A stretch of 64,000 nucleotides of DNA from Cokeromyces recurvatus. Taxonomy: Eukaryota > Mucoromycota > Mucoromycetes > Mucorales > Mucoraceae. The stretch spans positions 62,001 to 126,000 of the forward strand of contig NW_026251415.1 of NCBI RefSeq assembly GCF_025118155.1. The letters run 5' to 3'. Shown piece after piece: positions 11,365 through 23,251 of this stretch (the stretch's first letter is position 1; each line of letters starts with the position of its first letter). A program made the translations under genes and the position numbers. The notes under the pieces were generated by a model. That model had not been told where the DNA came from. It did not search any database and saw only the letters and a list, made by a program, of their open reading frames with translations.

Positions 11365-12998
11365 TGACCAATGAGCACATAGCATTTATATATGCTGTTT
11401 TGCCCTGGTCAGATCGCTATGGAAAGAAAAACCCTTTTGGGATAAAAGGGAAAATGTTAAAGTATATGTATAAGTGATGATAATTAATTATCAGAAATTC
11501 GTTTTTGTATTGAAAGAAGATGATTGACAAAGGGTTCACCAAGATGGTCAGAGGGTTCAGGGATTTGGGAGTGAGCTAGATAGTCCATCTCAAATAGAAT
11601 TGCACATATAGAAGGCCAGCGTATGAGCCAGGCATCAATTGATTTTTTCACTTTCTTCGTATGGAATGTTGATGGTAATAGATTCAAGAGATAAGAGAGT
11701 GGATCTTCAATAGATTTGGGCATCTGAAGGCGGTTGTGCATATGTAAACAAGAAAAACTATGTGAGCGTGTGAAGAGTTCATTTGGATGGAAGGGGCAGG
11801 CTTGGGGTTTACCAAGAGGTAACCAACCAAGTCGCCATCGCACGCAACGAAACCGTTGTCTTCTTGTCATTGGTATCGTAAGAATAGGGTCGACAATCAG
11901 ATTATTACGGCAATGGGATAAAAGTTTCGAATGTTTTTCTTGTAGTTTTGAGTGGTAGCTGTCAAGTAGGAATTGTCTTCGGTTCCTACTAAAATCCTTA
12001 TGAGACGTAGTGTTAAGATTTTCATTGCAAACTGATATCCATAGAGGAGATTTGGATAGTTGGGACCATTTTGATTTAGTTTGAGACTGTATGTATGGTA
12101 GCAATTTCGTCAATAATGCATCATTTGGTAAAAAGGAGGATCTAAAAAGAAATTGTGCTTGGAGTATTGAAATACGATCTTTCATGTTAGGTAAATTTGT
12201 TAGGTGTAATATTACTTTGGTTGAGGTGAAAGATCGTCCACCGAAGATTTGACGCATACATTGATTTTGGCAGTTTTCTAGAGAGCGGATTTCTCGTAGG
12301 TTGAAGGTTGTGATTGCTAATCCATATTCTAATTGTGGTCGAACTATTTGGGCGTAAAAACGAGCTGAAAGAAGGTGGTCAAAGCCATTTTTATTTACAC
12401 CAAGGGTGGTAAGCTGTCTCATCGTTCCAAGTGCTTTATTGATGTTTTGTTGTAAAAGTGCTGATTTATGTACGACACCACCAGATTTAATAGGAACACC
12501 GAGGTACGGGAAGAAATCTTCATTGGGTAATTCATTATTGTAGAGGTAGTATTTTTGAGGTGTAGGATTGGAATTCACAATAACGCACTTTTTAGAGTTC
12601 CATCTGTAACCTAAAGAAAGGCTGTGTTCTTCGCATTTGGAAAGGAGGAACTGCATGGAATCAGCATCAGAAATGAGAACCACATCATCTGCATATAATA
12701 GGCAATTTAACTTTGGCGCCACAAGGGAAGGATCATTAAAGTCTGTTTCAAGGAGAGGTGCTGGTCGTAAGAAATTTGGAAGACTATTAATATATACTGA
12801 ATATAAGTAAGGTGATAAGACAGAGCCTTGTAGAACGCCTGTTTTTGGATGGAAACGGGAGGATGTATGGTTGCTAAGAATTACTTCGACAGAAACTTCT
12901 TCAAACATGTTGTATAAGAGGGCTAAAAGAGGTGTTGAGACACTTGAAGAAAGCTCGTCCCAAATGATACTTCGATCAACCGTATCATAAGCTGAGCC
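11365..12998 (-). pseudogene. LINE copy 3, 5'-truncated ORF2, long open frame
   Basis: Minus strand. The frame is open from about 12996 (GSAYDTVDRSIIW) through a Met at 12908 to the stop at 11484. It carries RT motif A from its Asp onward, motif B GVLQGSVLSPYLYSVYINSL, motif C LLYADDVVLI and the C-terminal CX2HX8HX3C finger (CPFHP...HSFSC). The N-terminal endonuclease and the first RT motifs are missing. The 3' tail ends GTGCTCATTGGTC at 11365-11377. No stop or frameshift interrupts the surviving part, so this copy is younger or less mutated than copies 1 and 2. The truncation point touches the 5' end of the full-length copy on the other strand. Confidence 0.85.
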
Positions 12999-13105
12999 TT
13001 TCTTCCGCTTTCCAACACTATTACTAAACTTGGAAAGACATTTACAACACTATATACACATTCAAAACTCTCAACACCTTGAAAAACATCGCAATAACTA
13101 GGTAA

Positions 13106-14314
13106 ATGCCGCCTAATCGACATAAATATAATAAGACTCCTAGTCGTGTTTTATCTGAAGAAGAACTGGCAGCCCTTGCAAAAGGCTTCCTTGAACATCG
13201 CAAAGCGATACCATGTCCTGAATGCAAAAAAGTCACTACCTATCACAGTAAGGGTGATTCTCCTTCTAAAACGCACCACTACCAACCCTGTTACAAGTGT
13301 ACCTTATGCTCTCATACTATGCATGCACCTGAAATGCTTGATATCATCACTGCTCCCTCAAGGATGGTAGAAGATATATCTAACAATGTACCCCCAACAG
13401 CAACTCCAACCCCTACCATTGTCGTCCCCGTAACCCAATTCGACAATAGTGCTACACCAGACGTACAAGCGCTTTTTAAAATGATTACCCAACTAACCAC
13501 CCAGCTTGCAGAACAACAAAAAGTAATTGTGCAACTTACTGAAGAACTCCGTCTCTCTAGATCAGCTCCACTACAACTACCTCCTGCCGCCATTCAACCT
13601 AGCACTGACGAGGAAGACTTTCCTACTCTTCCAGATACACAATTTTCCTCGGCTCCCTGGCACCAACCAGAAAGAGTCTTAGCTCTCAAAAAGAATCTAG
13701 TCCAACACCATGCGAAACGCGAAGCTGCTGCTGCTCGTTTCTTTCAAGCCCCTTCAGCTACTCAAGGTTTCCAATACTTATATATACCTACCAAGGCACG
13801 TGTTCCCCTCGGTAAGTTAAGAACTACTTTCAAGAAACTAGGAGTCAACAATGGTCGTCTCCTAGATTTACACTACCCTGACCGCAACATTGTTGCAGTG
13901 CTCGTCCATAATGACTATGCTCCTGAACTCCAAGAACTGTTAACTAAACGAGGCATCAAACTCCATACTACTTTTGATCCCTGTAATGGAAGTGTACTCA
14001 AAGATCCCAAATATGCCAATGAATCAACTGAACAACGTCAACAGGTCGCTCGTGATCTTCATAATCAACGTCTCCAAAAAGCTCTTATTCATATCCGTGG
14101 TCCGGCTAAATATGCTGTGGCACGTTTCTTTGCCCATAAAACCTGGATTACCAAAGACCAACTTGCTGACATACTGACTACTGATCCCTACTCCAGTCGC
14201 CCCCAAGAGGACATCTTCGTGCTTGACGTTGCTGCTTCTGAATCTTCTAAATTTCACGCGAGTGCGATGGATGAAGATGATGTGAACTCCACCCATACTA
14301 ATTTGAACCAATGA
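13106..14314 (+). CDS. LINE ORF1 protein, zinc-ribbon and coiled coil
   Basis: Intact 402-residue frame starting MPPNRHKYNK. A CPEC pair (Cys37, Cys40) and a CYKCTLC cluster (Cys62, 65, 68) suggest a zinc-ribbon nucleic-acid-binding domain. Residues ~125-155 (MITQLTTQLAEQQKVIVQLT) have heptad character. A basic C-terminal half follows, rich in His/Arg/Gln. The same order, CPAC...CTSC then a short coil, occurs in the ORF1 fragment of LINE copy 6 (27650-28090). In non-LTR elements ORF1 binds the element RNA and assembles the RNP; that role is carried over from the family. The stop codon overlaps the ORF2 start as ATGA (14311-14314), implying termination-reinitiation for ORF2. Confidence 0.82.
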   Translation: MPPNRHKYNKTPSRVLSEEELAALAKGFLEHRKAIPCPECKKVTTYHSKGDSPSKTHHYQPCYKCTLCSHTMHAPEMLDIITAPSRMVEDISNNVPPTATPTPTIVVPVTQFDNSATPDVQALFKMITQLTTQLAEQQKVIVQLTEELRLSRSAPLQLPPAAIQPSTDEEDFPTLPDTQFSSAPWHQPERVLALKKNLVQHHAKREAAAARFFQAPSATQGFQYLYIPTKARVPLGKLRTTFKKLGVNNGRLLDLHYPDRNIVAVLVHNDYAPELQELLTKRGIKLHTTFDPCNGSVLKDPKYANESTEQRQQVARDLHNQRLQKALIHIRGPAKYAVARFFAHKTWITKDQLADILTTDPYSSRPQEDIFVLDVAASESSKFHASAMDEDDVNSTHTNLNQ

Positions 14315-17300
14315 GTGGTCTTCCATTGAGAATATCACTTTTTACTGCTACTGGTCTCCCTAAACAATCTATTTATCCTGTATTAAATATTGCTAAAAAT
14401 TCATCTCTACTCTTTATTACTGAAACATGGCTACTATCTCCCAACAAATATCCAATTCCCACTTGGAAACAATTCCATACCTACGGTATTCCGGTAAACT
14501 CCTATAACCAACATCGTGGTCAACTTGGTTTAGCTCTTCTTGTTAATCCGGACTTCAAACTTCCAATTCATCATATCAATCATGTCAATCCATTATTGGC
14601 TAAGTTTACATTATCAATCATTATAAATTCTAAATTACTAATTCACTGCTTATATCTTCCCCCCTCTTTAAAATCAGATCAAATATCAGAAATTCTCTCA
14701 CTATTACCTATGGATTACCCTTCCACAACCAAGACTATTATATGTGGTGACCTCAATTCTCGTATTGGCGAGTTGGTTGGTGACAGTCGGTGGAACACAA
14801 GCGGACGTCTCTTTTACAATTGGATGGAAGCACACGGTTTGATTCTATGGAACCAACGGCTGGCTTTTGGATAACCGACTAGTTATACTTATCATGGTAC
14901 AAGTATCATTGATTATTTCCTTAGCAATACTGACTTGGAGACACCTGACCTTAATATCCGCGACGATCTATCATTAAATTCTAACCACACTTTTATGACT
15001 TTCTCTTTTCATCTACCCCAAGTCCATTCTTCTCACAACCTTTCCGTTGAGGTCCATCGTCCACACTGGCGATTGAAAAAGCTGAAAAAATTAGATCACT
15101 ATGAAAGGTACCAAGCTAAGTATGCAAATGATAGTGCTAAAAAGATGCGTATAGTCGACTCTTCAGCCCCAACGTTTCAAGATACAGATGCTGCTCGTAC
15201 TTACATCGACCAATTCTCAACTTCACTATGCCAAACTATCTACGAATCGTTGGATCAAATCTGTGGAAAAAAGGATACTACTGCTGATGTATTTTTAAAA
15301 CAGTTCTGGACCGCTGAAATGACATCTGCTTTCGAGCTTAAACAATTCTATTACAAGAAATGGCGAAAAGCAAATGGACTGAATTGCTTAACTTATTGGT
15401 TAAAACATCAAGAAACTACTGCTTTACTAAAACGACTAATCCAACAACGGCGTAGAGAAACTTGGAGACAATTTTGCGACAAGATGTCTAAAGGCGAGTA
15501 TACTAAAGCAATTGCACGATTCAGCAGAATTCGTAAAAACAGATCGGTGAAGCCTTCCTTCTCACCAGATCCAGATATTAACCGTGCTCCGGCTGACGTT
15601 ATGGCCGATCATCTTCAAAGTATCTATGCCGGGCAATTCCTCACTTCACCATCTAATTTGAGTTCATCTTCTCCTATAACTAGTGGTCTTCCTTTTAATT
15701 TAAATCTTTGTCCCTTCTCATCTGAACAAATTCATGAGACTCTAAAACAACTGCCTCGTAAAAAAGCTCCTGGTGTTGATCACATACAGACGGAAATGTT
15801 ATTACCCCTAATTCACACTTTGGTTCCCCAGCTTCTACATCTCTTTCGTACCTGCTGGCAATGGTCCTATACTCCACTATCATGGCGAGTTGCGCAGGTA
15901 GTATCGATACACAAGAAAGGCTCCAAAAGTGACCCAGGGAACTTTAGACCAATTAGCTTGACATCTATTTTTCGTAAATTATTTGAAAAATGCTTGTACC
16001 CTAGCCTATTAGATCAATCCCCTACTCTTGATATTGCTCAAGGCGGATTTCGTGAATCTCGTAGCTCTCTTGATCAAGTTCATTGTCTTGTCGAGATCCG
16101 CTCTATTCTTCGGCGTAACCACAATTGTTTCCTACCCTTGCTTTTTTAGATATCAAATCAGCGTATGATACTGTTGATCGCTCCTATATTTGGGAAGTGC
16201 TTCAACCTCATCTCTGCCCGGCTTTGCTTGGAGTTCTCAAAAATCTCTTTGATCAGGTTCAAATTGAAGTTCTTCTTGATAATCATATATCGTATCGTTT
16301 CTCTCCTGTCACTGGCGTCTTACAAGGGTCTATTCTCTCTCCGTTCCTATATTCAATCTATATCAACCAACTTCCAGCTCGTTTGAGGTTACCACACCAA
16401 CTCAATGACTCCTTCACTACTGATGTAGTTACTACATTTGTACCGTCCCTTAATTGTCTACTCTATGCTGATGATGTCGTCCTTATTGCCTCCCCTGAGA
16501 AACTCGCTTCTTTACTACACCAATGCAAAGTTCATAGTTACTCCTTAAGTTATCGGTGGAGCCCATTAAAATGTGTCATAGTCGCTCCTACCAATGGTCC
16601 TCAACCATATCAATTATATGGTACTGCTATTCCCAAAGAATCCTCCTTTTCTTATCTTGGTGTTCCTCTAAAACCTGGTGGTCTAATTGATTATGCTGCT
16701 CTAATCCAACATAATATCAATAAAGCCTCTCTCATTATGAATCAACTTGCTGCTATTGGTCTCAACTCCAAAGGTCTTCCACCTCTGCTTGCATGTCGTT
16801 TTTATAGTCAAATGGTTCGTTCTCAGTTAGATTATGGTCTTGCAATTAGTCCTCTCTCTGCTAAACTTACCAAAGCACTGGATACCTTTCAAAATTCATG
16901 TATTCGACGTATCTTTGGTGGTCACTCACGGTCTTCGGCGAAAGTCATGCTTCACCTTGTCAACCTACCATCCATGAAGACCCGTATTGCAGTCCTCCAA
17001 GTGCAATACCTCTTTCGAACTTCCCAATTACTAGCAGATACTCTTCTTGCCCATCTTTTGCCTCATGTTCAGCTCTCAAATAGCCATTCCCACTGGTATA
17101 AATTGGCTCAAACTACATTGTGGACACACCTATGCTCACCAAATATCTCAACGCTCGACCGAAAACAATTCTACACTCTTCGTGCTAAGTTTCTAGATGA
17201 TCAATTTCAAAACCTTCGTCAAGATACTAACTTCCTCCTATTGTCTTCCTCACGCCCCACTCTTGAATTGGATCCCATCCTCTACTTACCAATGACTACC

Positions 17301-17648
17301 TCAGAACGTAGCCGAGTGCTTCGATGGCGACTTGGCTGGCTACCGGGTGGTAAACCTAAAGAGTGTGTCTTTCATCCGTCCCATAATTGGAGCCGGCAAC
17401 ATGCTATTGAGTGCTTACATGTACATCATCGTCTCTACATGCCTACTTCAGTCGAAGATCCCATCTCGTTCCTCCTCAACTTGCTTCCACTACATAAACC
17501 TCGTCGTCCTTCTGATTGTACGAGCTGGTATACTTTATGGCCTATTCTTTGTACAATTCTACATGAACTTGATTACTACTTCCATGATGAATTTCCTCCT
17601 GATCCTATCGACCCTGGTCTCAAGCTGTTGAAATGGTTATCCAAGTAA
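14311..17648 (+). pseudogene. LINE ORF2: APE-type endonuclease and reverse transcriptase, disrupted
   Basis: The N-terminus is an apurinic-type endonuclease: LLFITETWLL, ICGDLNSRIG, then IIDYFLSN and LNSNHTFMTF. A TAA at 14872-14874 falls just before PTSYTYHG, where Gln is plausible. RT motifs follow: KKAPGVDHI, SIHKKGS, NFRPISLTSIFRK, FLDIKSAYDTVD, GVLQGSILSPFLYS and LLYADDVVLIA (catalytic Asp pair). A frameshift of one base near 16105-16140 separates the frame ending HNCFLPLLF from the frame continuing PTLAFLDIK. The C-terminus has a CX2HX8HX3C finger (CVFHP...HAIEC). The other domains look complete. One stop and one shift mark it as inactive unless they are sequencing errors. Confidence 0.87.
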
Positions 17649-18122
17649 TAGTGTGTATCTTCCTGGTCACTTTGGTCTTATTTGTATTTAAATTGTTTAT
17701 TATCACTTTTTTCGCTTTATCCTTCTTATATTTTCTCTTAATTCCAAAATACTGCTCTTTTCTTTTTCCTTCTCGTTTTCCTTTTTCCCTTCCTGTCCTT
17801 TAGGAAGGTTTTTATTCTTATTTCCCCTCTATAACTGGCTCGGGCAATATTGCGCATTTATTTCGTTGCTACGTGCTCATTGCCAAAAAAATTTAAAAAA
17901 AAAAATCAAAATAATAATATTAATAAAACTCAGAATTTAATCGTATTCAACTATCATATCTTCTTTAAATAGTAGCTGTGTTTCAAAAAAAAAAGACAAT
18001 AATTGTATATTGATATATAATAAATATTATTATAAATATTATTATTGTTTCTTTTTTTTTTTTTCTTTTACATACATATAATATCTATATAGTAACAAGA
18101 GTAAAAAAAAATACAAATATAA

Positions 18123-21100
18123 ATGGGTATCTTATTTTTATCTTTATATTTCTTTAAAGTTTTTTTTTTCTTTTCATAATTGAAATTACATTATTCATTA
18201 ATAAATAAAAATAGCCAAAATAGTTATTGCTCATCATCCGTATGAAGCAAGTAGAGACGACGAAATATCTTTTGTGAAAGACGAAGTTATTAAGGTAACA
18301 GATGACTCTGATCCTGACTGGTGGGTTGGTAAGAAGAAGGACGGTTCTTTAGGCTTCTTTCCTAGCAATGTAAGTTATTTGACATTTTAATTATGCATAT
18401 TTATTTTATATTCATATATGTAAATACATGTATACATAGTTTGTTGACATTGTTGAAAATAATGCTACTGGAAAACCAAATGTCACTGCAACTTTGGAAG
18501 AGCAAGAAAATACACCTATAATTGAAAATAATGAAGAGTCAATTCAAAATAATCCTGAATTTATTGAAAACGACCAAGAAGAGACTCCACTCGTTCCTGA
18601 GGAAAAGAAAGGTAATAATGAAACGACACGCATAAAAATAATTGCCAAAAAAAAAAACTATGATATTAAATCACAAATGATATAATACTTGAACCTAGTT
18701 GACCAAATAATTGGTATGGCAAGAGTGATGGAGGATTACGCAATGCAAGAGCCTGGAGAAATTTCACTTTCACGGGGTGGAATTATCAATGTATATGAAA
18801 TTATTGATGATGAATGGCAAAGAGGTGAATTAAATGGTAAAGTTGGAATATTTCCTTCCAAGGTAACTATTCAAGAATATGTATAAAGATATAATGTATA
18901 TATGGCTTATATATATTTTGTATTTTGTATTTGTTTATAATCTTTAGTATGTCGAAGATATTGACATGCCTGGAAGACCTGATCTTGGTAGACAACAAAT
19001 TGTTAATACTTCAGAAAATCCAAAGCCCTCTTTAAATGATGAAAATAACTCTGCACGTAAGTAGATAGTATTAAAATATGTTTGCATTCATGTTATTAAA
19101 GTCTTCATATTTTTTTTTCGTCACACATTTTTAAGGTGGTTTTAAATTGGCAGCTTATGGTGTTAAACAAGGTGGCATTGGTAGTTTGTTTGCTGGTGGA
19201 CTTCCTGGATTAAAGAAAATAGGAATAACTCATAAACAAGGAGAAGAAGAAGAAGAAGAAGTATCTAAACCTAATATTGAGAACAAGAATGAAGCTACTA
19301 CACCTCCTTCTGTACCCGAGAAAACAAAACCAAAGCCTTTTTTCTCAACGTCGGGTGTTCCTGCTGTTCCTGCTTTTACTGCTTATTCAGACGAACCTGC
19401 TGAACCATCTATCGATCCATCTGCTGTTCCACTTTCAGCTCCTCCTGCTATTCCATCTTTAGAAAATAAAGCACGTAAGTTATTTGTTTAATACACACAT
19501 TCTATAACAAATTAAAACCCATACAAATTTTCTTACACATTCCGAATTTTATTTATAGTTGGGAAAGCTATTGTATTACATCCTTATGAAGCTGACAACG
19601 ATGGTAAATTTTATTTAACTTTTCTTATTTGCGTCTTTATACTCACTTTTATTTCACCCTCTTTCCTTTATATATAGATGAATTAAACCTATTGAGAGGC
19701 GAATATGTTGATATTCTTGATCGCCATGCAGATGAAGGATGGTGGAAAGGAAAGAATGAAAGAGGATACATAGGCGTTTTTCCTTCTAATTTTGTTAAAG
19801 AAATTGAAAATGACATTGTTGCTCCTCCTATGCCATCTCGCTCTCGCAAATCAGTTATGTCTATTAATTCCGATAGTACTACAACTGAAAGCCGACCTAC
19901 TTCTATCACTTCCAACATTGCTAGACCTCCTCTTACAGGTCCTAGGCCTTCTTCTGTTCAATCACCAAGTATGACTCAAAAACCCATTGTATTGAATCAA
20001 AGACCTTCTTCTGTTCAAGCATTATCATCTAATGTACGTTTACCCACACCTCCTAAGGCTTTTAGTCCTCCTATTCCTCAAGTTAACTCTCCATCACCTA
20101 TTTCTGAAGAGTCTATTAAAGAAGAAGAACAATACGAAGCGGATGAGGAAAAACCTACTGTAAGTATAGTATTTTTATAAATAATGCACATAGAAATATA
20201 TATATAAAAAAAAGACAGCTAATGGAAAATAAATTACAAGTCACCTGAAAGGTCCGAAGTTGAAGAATCTCCTGCATTTACTCCTATTATATCTGAACGT
20301 GCACTTTCATTTCCTACTGAAAAAGAAGAAAGCATTAAATCGCCTATTGTGGTTGAAGAAGAGCCCATTTCAGATGATGAAGTAAAAGAATCAGGAGTTG
20401 ATGAGGAGCCTTTCAAACTCGAATCAGAAAAATTAGCAAAGACAGAAGAATCTAGAACAGCAGAGCTTATTTCACCAGTAGAAGGAGAACAGGTCAAGGA
20501 AAAAGAAGAGGAAGATGCTCCAAAGAAAGAAGATGAGCAACAACAGCTTCCAGAAGCTGAATCTATAGAAGATACTAATCATGCAGATGAGTCATCTGTC
20601 ATTCAGGAAAAGAAGAATGAGGAAATAAATAATAAAAATGATTCGAAAGAACAAATGGCATCCTCTGATGAAGAATTTAAAGAGGCTTCTGAGGAACTTA
20701 AGTTGGATAAAAAGCAGCCTATCGAAGTAGATGATAAACTAACTGAAGAAGAAAAGGAAAACACAGAGAAGGAAATACCAAATGAAGTCGCTCAAGAAAA
20801 TAGCAATAGCTTTAATAATATACCATCCGGACCCAAACTTGTCAATCCTACACGTATTCGTTTTGGAGGTGGTAGAGCACGTCGATTACCTCAAACACCT
20901 AGTCATGAGCCTAGTCAGATGGAGATTTTACAAAAAGAATTAGAATCAACACCTGAACCAGATAAAGAGGAAACAAAAGATAGATCTACTTCACCTGAAA
21001 AGCCCACTAAACCTATAAAACCTATTTTTGCAAAATTCCCTACGCCTTTTGCAGCTGGTGCACCAGAAGAAATCTTTAAACGTAATTTGAAACCTACACA

Positions 21101-21419
21101 AACACGTCGTTTATGGGAACAAAAGCCCGAAACAGAAGAAAACAATAAAAAGACGACAACGACGACGACACCCGAGGATGATGTACCTGTTCGTCCAACT
21201 GGAGTTAAAAATATCGCATCCCGTTTTAATTTCAATAATAACAGCAGTAGTAGTGGTCATGAAGTGCTTGAAACAAAATTAAAGAACCATACCAAGAATG
21301 AAATTGAAAAGGTACGAAAGGAATTTGAAAAGTTATTACAAGAGGAACGAGATAAGCGCATTCAATTAGAGACTATTGTTAATGAATTAATTGCTAAAAT
21401 ACAAGCTCTTGAAAATTAA
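18123..21419 (+). CDS. Three-SH3 adaptor, CD2AP/CIN85-like
   Basis: Nine exons join in frame to 882 residues: 18123-18126, 18215-18369, 18440-18611, 18699-18862, 18948-19056, 19136-19474, 19559-19603, 19678-20159 and 20241-21419. The first coding exon is only ATGG, joined to CCAAAATAG. SH3-1 is AHHPYEASRDDEISF...WWVGKK...GFFPSN. SH3-2 is VMEDYAMQEPGEISL...VGIFPSK. SH3-3 is VLHPYEADNDDELNL...WWKGK...GVFPSNFV. Long acidic and proline-rich disordered segments follow, with PPMPSRSRK and PLTGPRPSS. The C-terminus is a coiled coil (KVRKEFEKLLQEERDKRIQL). Three SH3 domains plus a C-terminal coil is the metazoan CIN85/CD2AP layout, where such proteins link actin and endocytosis. In a fungus a cortical actin or endocytic adaptor role is inferred. 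LINE copy 4 ends about 220 bp upstream. Confidence 0.88.
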
Positions 21420-21566
21420 TATGTTTCTTTTTTCCTCTATAAAATAAAATAAAATAAAAAAAAAATATGTTTGAGATATAGTTTTTATTTATTGTCTAAT
21501 AAAAACATGTATCTTTTAACGAGATTAGTGAAAAGAGAAAATACACCTTTTGTCAACATGATGCCT

Positions 21567-21567
<1 letters not shown>

Positions 21568-21600
<33 letters not shown>
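21568..21600. repeat. Poly(A) run of 33 nt
   Basis: Homopolymer between the convergent SH3 and MADS genes, which end 268 bp apart. Confidence 0.9.
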
Positions 21601-21601
<1 letters not shown>

Positions 21602-21686
21602 ACTATAATGAAAATTAATTTATTTAATAGACAACTTGGATAATAGAGAAATTTATCCAATCATCTGTGAAAATAATAAAATAAAT

Positions 21687-22017
21687 TTAACTTTTATTGA
21701 TTCTTGATTTATCATCCTCTTGTTTAAATGTAGGGTTAGTAGGAGTATTATTGGGCCAATAACCTTGACCGGGTTGTTGCATGTAATGAGGATGTTGCTG
21801 TTGATTCCCATAATAATTGGGCCCAGAAAGATGACCATAATGTGCCTGTGGTGGTTGTGGTGGTTGCGGTGGCTGTGGTAGTTGTGGTTGAGTAGAACGA
21901 TAAGCAGGATTTAAATAATTTGGAGGGCCATTGTAGTTTCCAGCACCTCCTAGACTTGGAATTGAAGAAGTATTACTTGTAGGTACAATGCTACCATAAG
22001 GATGCTGCTGCTGCTGC

Positions 22018-22051
<34 letters not shown>

Positions 22052-22863
22052 GGTGATGATGTTGCTGTTGATGATGTTGCTGTTGTTGCTGATAAGGGCT
22101 TGTCGTATTATTGTTATTATGACCGTAGCTTGTTGTTGATACCGCATTGGCAGGAGAGGGAGAAATAACAGATGGTTGAGACATAGAGTCCACAGTTGTA
22201 TCTTCATAACCGGACTTTCTTTCCATATCTTTTACAGATTGATTTGTATTGGTATTTTCATTACTATTACTGGTCGCAGCAGCAATATCATTTTCCTATA
22301 ATAAATAACCCTATAAATATACCTACTACCATCTTTTCTCTCTAGTCTTTTTTTTTTTATTGTTACATTCGGTTCATCCTGAGTTGGATCAGGTGCGTTT
22401 AGACAAGCTTGAATAAGATTCTTTCCTTCAGGCTTAGTAACAATAGGTTGTAATTTAACAGTAGTAAAGGTATAAACTAAACCTGTTTCAGAAACAACTA
22501 ACAGTAAAACCTGTGTACCTGTCAAAGTACTTAATTCATATGCCTTAATAAAGAAGAATATATATTAAAGTTTAACACAGATATATAAATAAATATATCA
22601 TAAATAATATTGCTTTTTTTTTTTTTAAGTGTATTTTTTTTTTTTTTTTTTTTTTTTACCTTTTTCATAATACCAGCCTTACGCTTTGAAAACGTGATAT
22701 GTCTACGGTTTTTATCTTCAATATACTCAATCTTAATTTTTCTTCTTCCAGAACGTCTTGAAGGTTTAGAATCAGACTCATCTCCTGATTCTTGGTTTGC
22801 CACTTCGTCTACATCACAATTCTTGATGATGGTTTCTTGTGTAGGTAATTGATTGCGATTCAT
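21687..22863 (-). CDS. MADS-box transcription factor, Mcm1/SRF type
   Basis: Three exons (22863-22660, 22543-22367, 22295-21687) give 329 residues. The N-terminal 45 residues are acidic. The SRF-type MADS box follows, with GRRKIKIEYIEDKNRRHITF, SKRKAGIMKK, then AYELSTLTGTQVLLLVVSET and the SAM-type extension GLVYTFTTVKLQPIV. This is almost the canonical fungal Mcm1 sequence. The C-terminal half is low-complexity with a long poly-Gln tract encoded by CAG/CAA (22010-22085 on the plus strand as CTG/TTG) and Pro-Gln repeats. Mcm1-type factors dimerise on CArG-like sites and recruit co-regulators in mating, cell-cycle and growth control. The gene is intact. The polyQ tract is probably length-variable. 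Confidence 0.95.
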
Positions 22864-23251
22864 TCTTATTTACTTTATATAAATGTGTATATATTTATAA
22901 AAATAAAGAATATTGTAAAAAAAAAATCCAAAAAACCTATTACGGTAATATTTATTGTTTAAGGAGTATGGGTTGCCAAAAAGAGAAAACTTGACTTTCA
23001 AAAGATATATAAAGAAAGTGTGGAAAAAAAAAAGGGATGAAAACAGTGGTGGGAGTTTTTATTATTTTTTTTAAAAAAAGAAGAAAAAAAAGTGGAGAAA
23101 ACAAATGTGATTGGATAGATACTATTTTCGTCATCATTTTGGTAGGCCGGTGCTCGAATAAAGGATATTTTCAACTGATTACAAATATATGAAATACATG
23201 AATAACAGAAATTAATACAATTAAACAGTAATTTTTATTTAAAAAATACAT
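22864..23251. other. Upstream region of MADS gene, no gene seen
   Basis: AT-rich, with A-runs and GTGG-containing stretches. No open frame with coding character was found. It probably contains the MADS-gene promoter. Confidence 0.5.

Larger units (their letters stand above)
13003..17905 (+). mobile_element. LINE copy 4, nearly full-length non-LTR retrotransposon
   Basis: Two-ORF element of about 4.9 kb. It has a short 5' leader (13003-13105), ORF1 (13106-14314), ORF2 (14311-17648, one stop and one frameshift), and a 3' region with pyrimidine tracts, a CCTTTAGGAAGG palindrome and a tail GGCTCGGGCAAT...GTGCTCATTGCC followed by A-rich sequence. It inserts about 220 bp upstream of the SH3-protein gene. 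No clear target-site duplication was recognised, partly because the 5' side abuts LINE copy 3. GC content is visibly higher than in host DNA. The clade was not determined; endonuclease-type domain order excludes the R2-like single-ORF type. Confidence 0.88.

Noticed and set aside
19277..19462. Leu-rich frame overlapping the SH3 gene
   Set aside because: Shifted reading of a proline/serine-rich coding exon; no independent support.
21950..22207. Asn-rich minus frame in the MADS gene
   Set aside because: A frame shadow of the CAG-type poly-Gln tract.
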